Below are positions 1 to 9,113 of a DNA stretch of 64,000 nucleotides, piece after piece. The notes beneath the pieces were generated by a model. The model was not told where the DNA came from. It made no database searches and was given only the letters and a program-made list of their open reading frames with translations. Both the position numbers and the translations under genes were made by a program. Positions within the stretch are counted from its first letter, which is position 1. Each line of letters starts with the position of its first letter. Origin of the DNA: Chelonobacter oris (GTDB lineage: Bacteria > Pseudomonadota > Gammaproteobacteria > Enterobacterales > Pasteurellaceae); assembly GCF_000772535.1 (NCBI RefSeq), contig NZ_JSUM01000003.1:62001-126000 (forward strand), in the 5' to 3' direction.

Positions 1-266
1 CGACGTAAACCTAAACGTGCGATAGTTGAGGTGTAAAGCTCAAGATCGGTACGTTTTAAGTAATCCAACAATTTACGACGACGGGAAACCATGCGTAATA
101 AACCACGACGACCGTGATGGTCTTTTTTATGAACACTGAAGTGTCCTTGTAAGTGGTTGATTTGTGCGGTTAATAGTGCGATTTGAACTTCTGAAGAACC
201 GGTATCTTTACCGTCACGCCCAAATTCGGCAACGATTTTTGCTTTTGCTTCTGCACTTAGAGACAT
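1..266 (-). CDS. rpsO: 30S ribosomal protein S15 (3' end cut by window edge)
   Basis: The reverse strand encodes a protein starting [12 protein letters not shown] and ending LGLR at the window edge, matching S15, a primary binder of the central domain of 16S rRNA. 88 codons are present. The family usually has 89 residues ending LGLRR, so only the last bases and the stop codon lie outside. The start at 264-266 follows the ribosome-binding site AGGAG. In many gammaproteobacteria rpsO is followed by pnp, which would lie off the left edge. E. coli S15 represses its own mRNA through a 5'-leader pseudoknot; I could not confirm that fold here. Confidence 0.97.
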   Translation of the reverse strand, partial: MSLSAEAKAKIVAEFGRDGKDTGSSEVQIALLTAQINHLQGHFSVHKKDHHGRRGLLRMVSRRRKLLDYLKRTDLELYTSTIARLGLR

Positions 267-338
267 AATAACTCCTGAAAAATGAGTGAAAAATACATCA
301 ATAGCCGATCTCTAATTCAGCTATGACAGGGAAAGCGC

Positions 339-367
339 ATTCTACTGTGACTTACCGATGATTGCAA
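339..367 (-). promoter_or_regulatory. Predicted sigma-70 promoter of rpsO
   Basis: Read on the minus strand, TTGCAA (362-367) is followed after exactly 17 bp by TAGAAT (339-344). The predicted start is near 332, giving a leader of about 65 nt before the rpsO ATG. This is assigned by sequence match only. Confidence 0.55.
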
Positions 368-406
368 CTGTGGTTGGCAAAAAGTGAGAGATAAATCGAT
401 TTTGCC

Positions 407-425
407 ATAACTGATAATCATTATC
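407..425. promoter_or_regulatory. Fur-box-like palindrome between rpsO and gltB
   Basis: Bases 413-425 read GATAATCATTATC, a perfect palindrome identical to the last 13 bases of the 19-bp Fur consensus. Over the whole 19 bp about 15 positions match. It is roughly 120 bp upstream of the predicted gltB start point and about 75-95 bp upstream of that of rpsO, so it overlaps neither core promoter. Confidence 0.45.
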
Positions 426-507
426 AAAAATAAATTGATTTTTTACTAATGAATTGTGCTTATTTTTATATTTTATTTAAAATATGATGGATTGATATAA
501 AAATATT

Positions 508-536
508 TTGACTGAAATCGCATTTTTTCGTATTTT
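508..536 (+). promoter_or_regulatory. Predicted sigma-70 promoter of gltBD
   Basis: TTGACT (508-513) and TATTTT (531-536) are separated by 17 bp. Transcription would start near 543, about 43 nt before the gltB ATG. Confidence 0.5.
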
Positions 537-585
537 CTAACGATATTCTAAAAAAGAAACGTGATATTAATACAGGAAATTTATT

Positions 586-3500
586 ATGCTTTATAACCGT
601 GATGAAATCAGGGAAAACTGCGGTTTTGGCCTGATAGCCCATTTAGAAGGAAAACCCAGCCATAAAGTGGTGAGAACCGCAATTTTGGGCTTGTCCCGTA
701 TGCAGCATCGTGGAGCGGTGTTGTCCGACGGAAAAACCGGGGACGGTTGCGGTTTGCATATGCAGATGCCGAAGCGCTTTTTCCGTTTCTTGGCGGAGGA
801 ACAAGGCTGGCGTTTAGGCAGGGAATTTGCCGTAGGGCAGATTTTTTTGCCGACGGATCCTCAGCTGATTGAAGAATATACGGCGATTATTAAAGAAGAA
901 CTGACCCGTGAAACCCTGACCATTGCGGCTTGGCGTGATGTTGCGATCAACAAATCGGTGTTGGGGGAAATTGCCGCCTCCAGTTTGCCGGCGATTAAGC
1001 AGGTATTTGTCAATGCGCCGGCCGGTTGGGGGCGCACCGACATTGAACGCCGCCTGTTTATGGCGCGTCGTCGTATTGAAATGCGAATTGCGCATGACGA
1101 TTTCTATATTTGCAGCTTGTCCAGCCAAGTGATTATCTATAAAGGTTTGTGTATTCCGCGTGATTTGCCAAAATTTTATCTGGATTTGGCGGATTTACGC
1201 ATGGAAAGCGGAATTTGCTTGTTCCATCAGCGCTTTTCTACCAACACGCTGCCGCGTTGGAAATTGGCTCAACCGTTTCGTTTTTTAGCGCACAACGGTG
1301 AGATCAACACGATTTCCGGCAACCGTGCTTGGGCGAGGGCGCGTGCCTACAAATATCACACGCCGTTGATTCCCGATTTACAATCGGTTGCACCGTTTGT
1401 GAACGAAAGCGGATCCGATTCCAGTTCGCTGGATAACATGTTGGAGCTGTTTGTCCACGGCGGCATGGATTTGTTCCGCGCCATGCGTTTATTGGTGCCG
1501 CCGGCATGGCAATACAATCCGGATATGGATGATGAACTGCAAGCATTTTATGATTTTAACTCAATGCATATGGAACCGTGGGACGGCCCGGCCGGGATCG
1601 TGTTGAGCGACGGTACTCACGCTGCCTGTACGTTGGATCGTAACGGTTTACGTCCGGCGCGTTATGTCATCACTCAGGACAAGTTGATTACGATTGCCAG
1701 TGAAGTCGGCATTTGGGATTACGCCCCTGACGAAGTGGTGGAGAAAGGGCGTGTCGGGCCGGGCGAGCTATTGGTAATTGATACCGAAAACGGAAAATTA
1801 ATCCACTCTGATGAGATTGATGCCGATTTAAAACTGCGCCACCCGTATCGTTCATGGTTGAAGAAAAACGTTTTGCGTCTGGCGCCTTATGAAAGTCTGC
1901 CGGACGATAAAATCGGCAAGGCGGAACTGGATCAAACCGCACTTTTGATTCGGCAAAAACAGTTCGGTTATGACAAGGAAGAGCTGGAAAGTCTGATTCG
2001 TGTTTTGGGCGAAGACGGGCAGGAAGCTGTCGGCTCAATGGGGGATGATGCCCCGTTTGCCGTGCTGTCGGAAAAACCGCGCGTGATTTATGATTATTTC
2101 CGTCAATATTTTGCCCAAGTCACCAACCCGCCGATTGACCCGTTGCGTGAAAAACATGTGATGAGTCTGAATACCAGCATCGGGCGTGAGATGAGCGTGT
2201 TTTTTGAAACCGAAGGAATGTCGCATCGTGTCAGCTTTAAATCGCCGATTTTGCTGTATTCCGATATAGAACAGCTGAAAGGATTGGAGCCGACGTATTA
2301 TCAGCACAAGGTTTTGGATGCGACCTACGACGTTGCTGCAACATCACTCAAAGCAGCATTGCTGGCATTGTGTGATCAAGCGGAAAGTGCGGTACGTCAA
2401 GGCTCGGTGTTGCTGATTTTGTCCGACCGCACTTTAGCGAAAAACCGCTTGCCGATTCCTGCGGTATTGGCAGTCGGGGCGGTGCAGCAACGTTTGGTGG
2501 ATACCAATTTACGCTGTGACGCCAATATTGTGGTGGAAACCGGATCGGCGCGCAATCCGCACCATTTTGCAGTGTTGATCGGCTTGGGGGCGACGGCGAT
2601 TTACCCTTATTTGGCGTATGAAAGTCTGGCGCAAATGATTGCCGAAGGGGCGATTAAAAAACCGCTGCGCACAGTGATGGCGAATTTCCGCGACGGGATT
2701 AATAAAGGGCTGTATAAAATTATTTCTAAAATGGGCATCTCCACGATTTCCTCTTATCGCTGCGCGCATTTGTTTGAAGCGGTCGGTTTGGGTGATGATG
2801 TGGTGGAACTTTGTTTCCGAAAAATCCGTTCCCGTATCAAAGGCGCCGGCTTTGCCGAGTTGGAAACGGATTTGAAAGCGTTGAACAAAGCCGCTTGGCG
2901 TGCCGGTCAGGATCTGGATAACGGCGGCTATCTGAAATATAAACCGCAAGGTGAATATCATGCCTACAATCCCGATGTGGTCAACTATTTGCAGCAGTCG
3001 GTCAACAGCGGTGATTATTCGATTTATCGTCAATATGCGGAAACGGTCAACAATCGCCCCGCAACCACGCTGCGTGATTTGCTGAAACTGAATATTGATC
3101 CCGAGAAGAAAATTCCGCTTGATGAAGTGGAACCGGCCGAGGGATTATACAAGCGTTTTGACTCGGCGGCGATGAGTATCGGTGCTTTAGGGCCTGAAGC
3201 GCATGAGGCGTTGGCTGTGGCGATGAACCGTTTGGGCGGCTATTCCAACTCCGGTGAGGGGGGGGAAGATCCGAAACGTTACGGCACAGAAAAAGTGTCT
3301 AAAATCAAACAAGTTGCTTCCGGTCGTTTCGGCGTGACGCCGGCGTATCTGATGAGTGCGGAAGTGATTCAGATTAAAGTGGCACAAGGTGCGAAACCGG
3401 GCGAGGGCGGACAATTGCCGGGTGACAAAGTGACGCCTTATATTGCGCAATTGCGTTACTCCGTGCCGGGTTCAACCCTGATTTCGCCGCCGCCGCATCA

Positions 3501-5046
3501 CGATATTTATTCGATTGAAGATTTGGCACAGTTGATTTTCGACTTGAAACAAGTCAATCCGAAAGCGATGATTTCGGTTAAACTGGTTTCCCTGCCGGGT
3601 GTCGGTACGATTGCCACCGGCGTGGCGAAAGCCTATGCGGATTTGATCACCATTGCCGGTTATGACGGCGGTACGGGGGCAAGCCCGTTATCCAGTGTTA
3701 AATATGCCGGTTCGCCGTGGGAGCTGGGCTTGGCGGAAGCACAACAAGCCTTGGTGGAAAATAATCTGCGCCATAAAGTGCGGTTACAGGTTGACGGCGG
3801 TTTAAAAACCGGACTGGATGTGATCAAAGCGGCGATTCTGGGGGCGGAAAGTTTCGGTTTCGGTACCGGACCGATGGTTGCCCTCGGTTGCCGTTATTTA
3901 CGGATTTGTCATCTGAACAATTGTGCAACGGGGATTGCCACACAAGATGAAAAATTACGCCAAAACCACTATCACGGCTTGCCGGAAAAAGCGATGAATT
4001 ACTTCAAATTTATCGCACAAGATGTGCGTGAACTGATGGCGGAGCTGGGCGTTACCAAACTGACCGACCTCATCGGCAGAACGGATTTGCTGTCAATCAT
4101 CGAAGGCAAAACCGCCAAACAGAACGCCTTGGATCTCCGCGGATTACTGTATGCGCCGAAAGTACCGGCAGGCAGTGCGCGTTATTGTATCGAAGCCAAT
4201 CAGACCATGGATAAAGGCGATTTGAACCGTGCGATTGTCGCAGACGTGCAAAAAGCCTTATCCGATGAGGCGCATTTGGATCTGACTTATGATGTACGTA
4301 ATACCGATCGTTCGGTAGGGGCGACGTTATCGGGGCTGATCGCTAAGCAATACGGCAATAAAGGCAACGATAAACAGCGGTTTGATATTCGCTTGAACGG
4401 CACGGTAGGACAAAGTCTCGGGGTGTGGCTGGCAGGCGGCATCAACCTTTATTTGACCGGCGATGCCAACGATTATGTCGGTAAAGGCATGGCCGGCGGC
4501 AAGATTGCCGTTCGTCCGCATAACGGTACGATCTTTAAAGCGGAAGAATCCACCATTGCCGGCAACACCTGCTTATACGGCGCAACGGGCGGAAAACTGT
4601 TTGCTTCCGGTCGTGCCGGAGAGCGGTTTGCGGTGCGCAATTCCGGTGCAACGGCAGTGATCGAAGGGATTGGTGACAACGGTTGTGAATATATGACCGG
4701 CGGTGTGGTGTGCGTATTGGGCAAAACCGGTATCAACTTCGGTGCGGGTATGACCGGCGGCTTTGCCTATATCCTTAACAGCGACGGCAAATTTGAATCC
4801 CGTTTGAATCCTGAATTGATCGAAACATTGTCGATATCGGATTTAGTGACTCATCAAGAGTATCTGCGCGGTTTGATTGCCGAGCACGTTGAAAATACCG
4901 GCAGCCCGTTGGGCGAGCGTATTTTGGCGAATTGGGCGGACTATATCGGGCGTTTCCTGCTGGTGAAACCGAAAGCGAAAGATGTGAATTCGTTACTGGG
5001 ACATCAGCGTCGTACAGTAGATGAATTACGTGTGGTTACGCAATAG
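586..5046 (+). CDS. gltB: Glutamate synthase (NADPH) large subunit
   Basis: GOGAT alpha subunit. It moves the amide nitrogen of glutamine onto 2-oxoglutarate to give two glutamates, the main nitrogen-assimilation step with glutamine synthetase. The 1486-residue length is typical. Order: a short propeptide removed to expose the amidotransferase nucleophile Cys12 (NCGFG), the class II glutaminase domain to about residue 430, a central domain, the FMN/2-oxoglutarate barrel (about 820-1190) and a GxGxG-rich C-terminal helix (for example GDNGCEYMTGG). The [3Fe-4S] cluster cysteines are visible as C-x5-C-x4-C at C1102, C1108 and C1113. gltD follows after 73 bp and encodes the partner subunit. Confidence 0.97.
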   Translation: MLYNRDEIRENCGFGLIAHLEGKPSHKVVRTAILGLSRMQHRGAVLSDGKTGDGCGLHMQMPKRFFRFLAEEQGWRLGREFAVGQIFLPTDPQLIEEYTAIIKEELTRETLTIAAWRDVAINKSVLGEIAASSLPAIKQVFVNAPAGWGRTDIERRLFMARRRIEMRIAHDDFYICSLSSQVIIYKGLCIPRDLPKFYLDLADLRMESGICLFHQRFSTNTLPRWKLAQPFRFLAHNGEINTISGNRAWARARAYKYHTPLIPDLQSVAPFVNESGSDSSSLDNMLELFVHGGMDLFRAMRLLVPPAWQYNPDMDDELQAFYDFNSMHMEPWDGPAGIVLSDGTHAACTLDRNGLRPARYVITQDKLITIASEVGIWDYAPDEVVEKGRVGPGELLVIDTENGKLIHSDEIDADLKLRHPYRSWLKKNVLRLAPYESLPDDKIGKAELDQTALLIRQKQFGYDKEELESLIRVLGEDGQEAVGSMGDDAPFAVLSEKPRVIYDYFRQYFAQVTNPPIDPLREKHVMSLNTSIGREMSVFFETEGMSHRVSFKSPILLYSDIEQLKGLEPTYYQHKVLDATYDVAATSLKAALLALCDQAESAVRQGSVLLILSDRTLAKNRLPIPAVLAVGAVQQRLVDTNLRCDANIVVETGSARNPHHFAVLIGLGATAIYPYLAYESLAQMIAEGAIKKPLRTVMANFRDGINKGLYKIISKMGISTISSYRCAHLFEAVGLGDDVVELCFRKIRSRIKGAGFAELETDLKALNKAAWRAGQDLDNGGYLKYKPQGEYHAYNPDVVNYLQQSVNSGDYSIYRQYAETVNNRPATTLRDLLKLNIDPEKKIPLDEVEPAEGLYKRFDSAAMSIGALGPEAHEALAVAMNRLGGYSNSGEGGEDPKRYGTEKVSKIKQVASGRFGVTPAYLMSAEVIQIKVAQGAKPGEGGQLPGDKVTPYIAQLRYSVPGSTLISPPPHHDIYSIEDLAQLIFDLKQVNPKAMISVKLVSLPGVGTIATGVAKAYADLITIAGYDGGTGASPLSSVKYAGSPWELGLAEAQQALVENNLRHKVRLQVDGGLKTGLDVIKAAILGAESFGFGTGPMVALGCRYLRICHLNNCATGIATQDEKLRQNHYHGLPEKAMNYFKFIAQDVRELMAELGVTKLTDLIGRTDLLSIIEGKTAKQNALDLRGLLYAPKVPAGSARYCIEANQTMDKGDLNRAIVADVQKALSDEAHLDLTYDVRNTDRSVGATLSGLIAKQYGNKGNDKQRFDIRLNGTVGQSLGVWLAGGINLYLTGDANDYVGKGMAGGKIAVRPHNGTIFKAEESTIAGNTCLYGATGGKLFASGRAGERFAVRNSGATAVIEGIGDNGCEYMTGGVVCVLGKTGINFGAGMTGGFAYILNSDGKFESRLNPELIETLSISDLVTHQEYLRGLIAEHVENTGSPLGERILANWADYIGRFLLVKPKAKDVNSLLGHQRRTVDELRVVTQ

Positions 5047-5068
5047 CCATTCGATAAGCAAGACAGCA

Positions 5069-5089
5069 AAGTGCGGTCTGACCGCACTT
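5069..5089. repeat. Inverted pair of uptake signal cores between gltB and gltD
   Basis: AAGTGCGGT (5069-5077) and ACCGCACTT (5081-5089) face each other across 3 nt and can form a 9-bp hairpin. There is no T-run, so it may attenuate rather than end gltB transcription before gltD. Confidence 0.75.
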
Positions 5090-5119
5090 CAGACAGATTA
5101 AGAGACAGGAAATAACAGT

Positions 5120-6529
5120 ATGAGTCAGCAGGGAAATATTTATCAGTTTATTGATTTGCCGCGAATTGATCCGCCGAAAAAAGGATTGGCTGATCGTAAA
5201 ACGCAATTTATTGAAATTTATCAGATTTATGATCAACCACAGGCGGCTTCACAGTCGGATCGCTGTTTGGAATGCGGGAATCCGTACTGCCAGCACAAAT
5301 GCCCGTTACACAATAATATTCCGAACTGGCTAAAGCTGGTTTATGAAAATCGGATTATCGAAGCCGCCGAGTTGGCGCATGAAACCAACACGCTGCCGGA
5401 AATTTGCGGTCGGGTTTGTCCGCAGGATCGGTTGTGTGAAGGCTCCTGCACCCTGAATGCCGAATTTGGTGCCGTTACCATCGGCAGTGTGGAAAAATAC
5501 TTGACCGAAAAAGCCTTTGAAATGGGGTGGCGACCACAAATCAAAAATATACCGCATAGCGGCAAAAAAGTGGCGGTAATCGGCTCCGGCCCGGCCGGTT
5601 TGGGCTGTGCCGAACTGCTGATTAAAAACGGCGTATCCGTTACCGTGTATGAACGCGAGCCGGAAATCGGCGGTTTGTTGACTTTTGGGATTCCGTCGTT
5701 CAAGTTGGAAAAAGAAGTGATGATCCGTCGGCGTGAAATATTCAGCGATATGGGCATTGACTTTAAACTGGGTGTCGAAATCGGCAAAGAGATTTCACTT
5801 GAGCAACTGGCTGCCGATTATGATGCGGTATTTTTAGGTGTCGGCACGTATCAAAGTATGCAGGCGAAGATTCCGAATGAAAATGCGCAAGGGGTTTATT
5901 CGGCATTGCCTTTCCTGATTGCCAATACCAAAAATGTAATGGGGCTGCCGTGTGATGAATTTGTGTCGATGGCGGGGAAAAAAGTGGTGGTGCTGGGCGG
6001 CGGTGATACTGCCATGGACTGTGTGCGTACCTCGATTCGTCAGCAGGCGGCGGAGGTAACCTGCGTTTATCGACGTGATCAGGCCAATATGCCGGGCAGT
6101 CGCCGTGAAGTGCAAAATGCCAAAGAGGAAGGGGCGAATTTCTACTTTAATGCGCAGCCGGTTTCGATTGAAACCGATGCAAACGGCAAGGTGATCGGCA
6201 TTAATATTGTGCGTACCGAATTGGGTGAACCCGATGCAAACGGTCGCCGTCGTCCGCAAATCGTGCAAGGAAGTGAAGAGCTGATGGCGTGTGATGCGGT
6301 GATCGTAGCATTCGGTTTTGCGCCGCACGCCATGCCGTGGCTAAGTGCGGTCGGCGTGACTACCGACAATCGAGGACGGATTGAAGCCAAAGGCGAATTT
6401 AAACAGCAGACAGCAAATCCGAAAATTTTCGCCGGTGGCGATATTACTCGCGGTTCCGATTTGGTCGTTACCGCAATTGCCGAAGGACGTGATGCGGCAC
6501 ACAGCATTATGGCGTATTTGGATATTTAG
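5120..6529 (+). CDS. gltD: Glutamate synthase (NADPH) small subunit
   Basis: GOGAT beta subunit, which takes electrons from NADPH through FAD and two [4Fe-4S] clusters and passes them to GltB. The N-terminal third carries the cluster cysteines (CLECGNPYCQHKCP and ICGRVCPQDRLCEGSC). Two Rossmann dinucleotide-binding motifs follow: VIGSGPAGLGCAE for FAD and VVLGGGDTAMDC for NADPH. The length of 469 residues fits the family (about 470). It sits directly behind gltB and is followed by a rho-independent terminator, so gltBD is one operon. Confidence 0.96.
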   Translation: MSQQGNIYQFIDLPRIDPPKKGLADRKTQFIEIYQIYDQPQAASQSDRCLECGNPYCQHKCPLHNNIPNWLKLVYENRIIEAAELAHETNTLPEICGRVCPQDRLCEGSCTLNAEFGAVTIGSVEKYLTEKAFEMGWRPQIKNIPHSGKKVAVIGSGPAGLGCAELLIKNGVSVTVYEREPEIGGLLTFGIPSFKLEKEVMIRRREIFSDMGIDFKLGVEIGKEISLEQLAADYDAVFLGVGTYQSMQAKIPNENAQGVYSALPFLIANTKNVMGLPCDEFVSMAGKKVVVLGGGDTAMDCVRTSIRQQAAEVTCVYRRDQANMPGSRREVQNAKEEGANFYFNAQPVSIETDANGKVIGINIVRTELGEPDANGRRRPQIVQGSEELMACDAVIVAFGFAPHAMPWLSAVGVTTDNRGRIEAKGEFKQQTANPKIFAGGDITRGSDLVVTAIAEGRDAAHSIMAYLDI

Positions 6530-6548
6530 CGTTTGAATTTTACTGCTA

Positions 6549-6582
6549 AAACCTGCCGTTATATTCGAACGGCAGGTTTTTT
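6549..6582 (+). terminator. Terminator of gltBD
   Basis: A 12-bp perfect stem (6549-6560 with 6568-6579, AAACCTGCCGTT and its complement) with a 7-nt loop runs into TTTTTTAT. Confidence 0.9.
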
Positions 6583-6630
6583 ATGGAGCTGACCGCCTCA
6601 ATGCTTGAGTTTTTTCTTAAGATGGATTAT

Positions 6631-6648
6631 TGTAACTATATTAATACA
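6631..6648. promoter_or_regulatory. Weak TyrR box upstream of aroF
   Basis: TGTAACTATATTAATACA keeps the TGT-N12-ACA skeleton of the TyrR consensus TGTAAA-N6-TTTACA with about four of six matches in the right half. It starts 23 bp upstream of the stronger box, a spacing seen in E. coli strong/weak TyrR box pairs. Confidence 0.5.
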
Positions 6649-6653
6649 ATCGA

Positions 6654-6671
6654 TGTATAAAAATATTTACA
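6654..6671. promoter_or_regulatory. Strong TyrR box upstream of aroF
   Basis: TGTATAAAAATATTTACA matches TGTAAA-N6-TTTACA at 11 of 12 specified positions. It ends 24 bp before the aroF start codon, within or just downstream of the likely promoter, which suits repression by TyrR with tyrosine. Confidence 0.65.
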
Positions 6672-6695
6672 CAAAAGTTAACTTAAGGAATCGCA

Positions 6696-7763
6696 ATGAA
6701 CGCAGTTGCCCATAAAGACACGATTCATAACGTCAATATTCAAGATGAAAAAGTGTTGCTTACCCCGCAAGAATTGAAACAAAAACTCCCCTTGTCATTA
6801 GCGTTGAAGAAACAGATTGAACAATCGCGTTATGATATTGCGCAAATTATTCATAAAAAAGACAATCGGTTACTGGTTGTTATCGGGCCGTGCTCGATTC
6901 ACGATCCGGCTGCGGCAATTGAATATGCACACAAATTAAAAGCACTGGCTGAGGAAATTAAAGAGACGGTTTATATTGTTATGCGGGTCTATTTTGAAAA
7001 GCCGAGAACCACGGTCGGCTGGAAAGGACTGATCAACGATCCGCACTTGGACGGCAGCTTTGATGTAGAGTATGGTTTACAGTTGGCACGGAAATTGTTG
7101 ATTGATTTGGTCGGCATGGGATTGCCGTTGGCAACCGAGGCGCTGGATCCGATTTCACCGCAATACATGGCGGAGCTGTTCAGTTGGTCGGCGATCGGCG
7201 CGCGCACCACCGAATCTCAAACACACCGCGAAATGGCTTCAGGCTTGTCAATGTCGGTCGGCTTTAAAAACGGCACCGACGGCAGTCTTGCCACGGCGAT
7301 TAATGCCTTGAAGGCCGCTTCAATGGGACACCGTTTTATCGGCATTAATCAGCAAGGGCAGGTCAGCCTGCTGCAAACCGCCGGTAACAAAGACGGGCAT
7401 GTGATTTTGCGCGGCGGTAAAAAACCGAATTATGAAACCCCGTTCGTACAACAATGTGAGCAGGAACTGGCTGCCGCCGGTTTGGAACAGTCGATTATGA
7501 TCGATTGCAGCCACGGCAATTCCAACAAGGATTACCGCCGCCAACCGTTGGTGGCGGAAGATGCGGTGCAACAGATTCTTAGCGGCAACCAATCCATCAC
7601 CGGATTGATGCTGGAGAGTAACTTGTGTGCAGGCAATCAAAGTTCCGAACAGCCGTTTGACCAGATGCAATACGGCGTCTCGATCACCGATGCGTGCATT
7701 GATTGGCAGACAACCGAGCAATTATTGCGTAAAATTCATCAACAATTGTTGAATCGGGCATAA
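6696..7763 (+). CDS. aroF: 3-deoxy-7-phosphoheptulonate synthase, tyrosine-sensitive type
   Basis: Class I DAHP synthase. It condenses phosphoenolpyruvate with erythrose 4-phosphate, the first step of the shikimate pathway. Family blocks seen are VVIGPCSIHDP, YFEKPRTTVGWKGLINDP, GARTTESQTHREMASGLS, GFKNGTDGS and DCSHGNSNKDYRRQP. The length of 355 residues matches the AroF/G/H paralogues. The AroF assignment, rather than AroG or AroH, rests on overall resemblance and on tyrA lying 19 bp downstream, the same pair as the E. coli aroF-tyrA operon. TyrR-like boxes upstream fit tyrosine control. The feedback specificity has not been tested. Confidence 0.9.
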   Translation: MNAVAHKDTIHNVNIQDEKVLLTPQELKQKLPLSLALKKQIEQSRYDIAQIIHKKDNRLLVVIGPCSIHDPAAAIEYAHKLKALAEEIKETVYIVMRVYFEKPRTTVGWKGLINDPHLDGSFDVEYGLQLARKLLIDLVGMGLPLATEALDPISPQYMAELFSWSAIGARTTESQTHREMASGLSMSVGFKNGTDGSLATAINALKAASMGHRFIGINQQGQVSLLQTAGNKDGHVILRGGKKPNYETPFVQQCEQELAAAGLEQSIMIDCSHGNSNKDYRRQPLVAEDAVQQILSGNQSITGLMLESNLCAGNQSSEQPFDQMQYGVSITDACIDWQTTEQLLRKIHQQLLNRA

Positions 7764-7782
7764 TTAAGCAGGAGATGACATT

Positions 7783-8907
7783 ATGCAGCCATTGCAGGTA
7801 TTGCGTGATGAAATTGATCAGGTTGATCGCGACTTATTGAAATTATTGGAAAAACGCTTGCAGCTAGTGTCGGAAGTCGGGCATGTCAAACACCGGCACG
7901 GCTTGCCGGTGTACGTGCCGGAACGAGAAGCGGAAATGCTGGCTGCCCGCCGTCGGGAAGCGGAAAAAATCGGCGTGCCGCCGGATCTGATTGAAGATCT
8001 ATTGCGCCGAATTATGCGTGAATCCTACCAAAACGAGCATAAAAAAGGGTTTAAAACCGTCAATCCGGACATAAAAAAAATTGTGATTGTCGGGGGAAAG
8101 GGCAAACTGGGCGGTTTATTCGGGCGCTATTTTCAGCTGTCGGGATACCAAGTCGAAAATCTGGGGCGTACGGAATGGGAACGGGCGGATCACATTTTAC
8201 AAGATGCCGATGTCGTGATCGTAACCGTGCCGATTCGCAGCACACTGGAAACAATCGAACGCTTGCAACCGCACTTGCGTGAAAATATGCTGTTGCTGGA
8301 TTTCACCTCGGTAAAACGTCAACCGGTGGAGAAAATGCTGCAGGTGCATAAAGGAGCGGTTTTGGGACTGCACCCGATGTTCGGCCCGGATATTGCCAGC
8401 TTTGCCAAGCAGGTGATTGTACGGTGTGACGGGCGCTATCCGGAACGTTACCAATGGATTTTGCAGCAAATGCAGATCTGGGGTGCAACCCTTTATACCA
8501 TTGATCCTGCCGAACATGATAAAAATATGACCTATATTCAGGCGTTGCGCCATTTCGCCACCTTTGCCAACGGGTTGCATTTATCACGCCAACCGGTGGA
8601 ACTGGCACAGCTGTTGGCACTTTCATCTCCGATTTACCGCTTGGAATTAGCGATGATCGGGCGGCTGTTTGCACAAGACGGGGAATTGTATGCCGATATT
8701 ATTTTGGATAAACCGGAAAATCTGGCGGTGATTGAATCACTAAAAGACAGCTATCAGGAAGCGTTGCAGTTTTTTGAACGGCATGATCGGGAGGGATTCA
8801 GCCGTGCCTTCAAGCAGGTCAGCGACTGGTTTGGAGATTATTCCGAGATATTTATGAAAGAAAGCCGTCAGTTATTGCAACAGGCGAATGATTATAAGCA
8901 GTTTTAA
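7783..8907 (+). CDS. tyrA: Bifunctional chorismate mutase / prephenate dehydrogenase
   Basis: This fused enzyme turns chorismate into prephenate and then 4-hydroxyphenylpyruvate for tyrosine synthesis. The all-helical AroQ mutase domain covers about residues 1-90 (LRDEIDQVDRDLLKLLEKRL). The NAD-binding dehydrogenase domain starts with IVIVGGKGKLGG (about 100-111), followed by the LLDFTSVK and GLHPMFGPD motifs. The 374-residue length equals the E. coli protein. It is preceded by GGAG and cotranscribed with aroF. Confidence 0.95.
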   Translation: MQPLQVLRDEIDQVDRDLLKLLEKRLQLVSEVGHVKHRHGLPVYVPEREAEMLAARRREAEKIGVPPDLIEDLLRRIMRESYQNEHKKGFKTVNPDIKKIVIVGGKGKLGGLFGRYFQLSGYQVENLGRTEWERADHILQDADVVIVTVPIRSTLETIERLQPHLRENMLLLDFTSVKRQPVEKMLQVHKGAVLGLHPMFGPDIASFAKQVIVRCDGRYPERYQWILQQMQIWGATLYTIDPAEHDKNMTYIQALRHFATFANGLHLSRQPVELAQLLALSSPIYRLELAMIGRLFAQDGELYADIILDKPENLAVIESLKDSYQEALQFFERHDREGFSRAFKQVSDWFGDYSEIFMKESRQLLQQANDYKQF

Positions 8908-8912
8908 TAACG

Positions 8913-8945
8913 GAAAGGCTACTTTTAGGCAGCCTTTCGTATCAT
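8913..8945 (+). terminator. Likely terminator of aroF-tyrA
   Basis: GAAAGGCT (8913-8920) pairs with AGCCTTTC (8931-8938). The following tract is only moderately T-rich, so it is a weaker terminator than others in the window. Confidence 0.6.
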
Positions 8946-9049
8946 CGTTTTTCATCTTTTTTAATGGCGTTTTTGACCGCACTTTTAATAGCAAGCAGGA
9001 TGCCGATGAAAAAGGCAAGCATAATCAATAAGATAATAGCTGTTTCCAT
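8942..9049 (-). CDS. Small single-pass membrane protein (35 aa), unknown function
   Basis: The 35-residue protein starts METAIILLIMLAFFIG. One hydrophobic helix spans about residues 4-22 and a lysine-rich tail (KSAVKNAIKKDEKR) should face the cytoplasm. The start at 9047-9049 is preceded by AGGAG at good spacing. It lies 64 bp downstream of priC on the same strand and probably shares its transcript. I do not recognise the family. Confidence 0.65.
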   Translation of the reverse strand: METAIILLIMLAFFIGILLAIKSAVKNAIKKDEKR

Positions 9050-9113
9050 TATAACTCCTCTTTTGCAAGCCGATCTTGATGTTTTCGTAATTCTTTGCCG
9101 CCTAGAACCGCAC

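Larger units (their letters stand above)
267..585. other. Divergent intergenic region rpsO / gltB
   Basis: This 319-bp AT-rich region contains the rpsO promoter (339-367, minus), a Fur-like palindrome (407-425) and a gltB promoter (508-536, plus). I see no ORF with a plausible ribosome-binding site and no RNA gene. Confidence 0.6.

Noticed and set aside
2509-3033. Minus-strand ORF of 174 codons inside gltB
   Set aside because: It is fully antisense to a conserved enzyme domain, and its sequence is Ile/Arg/Phe/Gln-rich as expected of a shadow frame.
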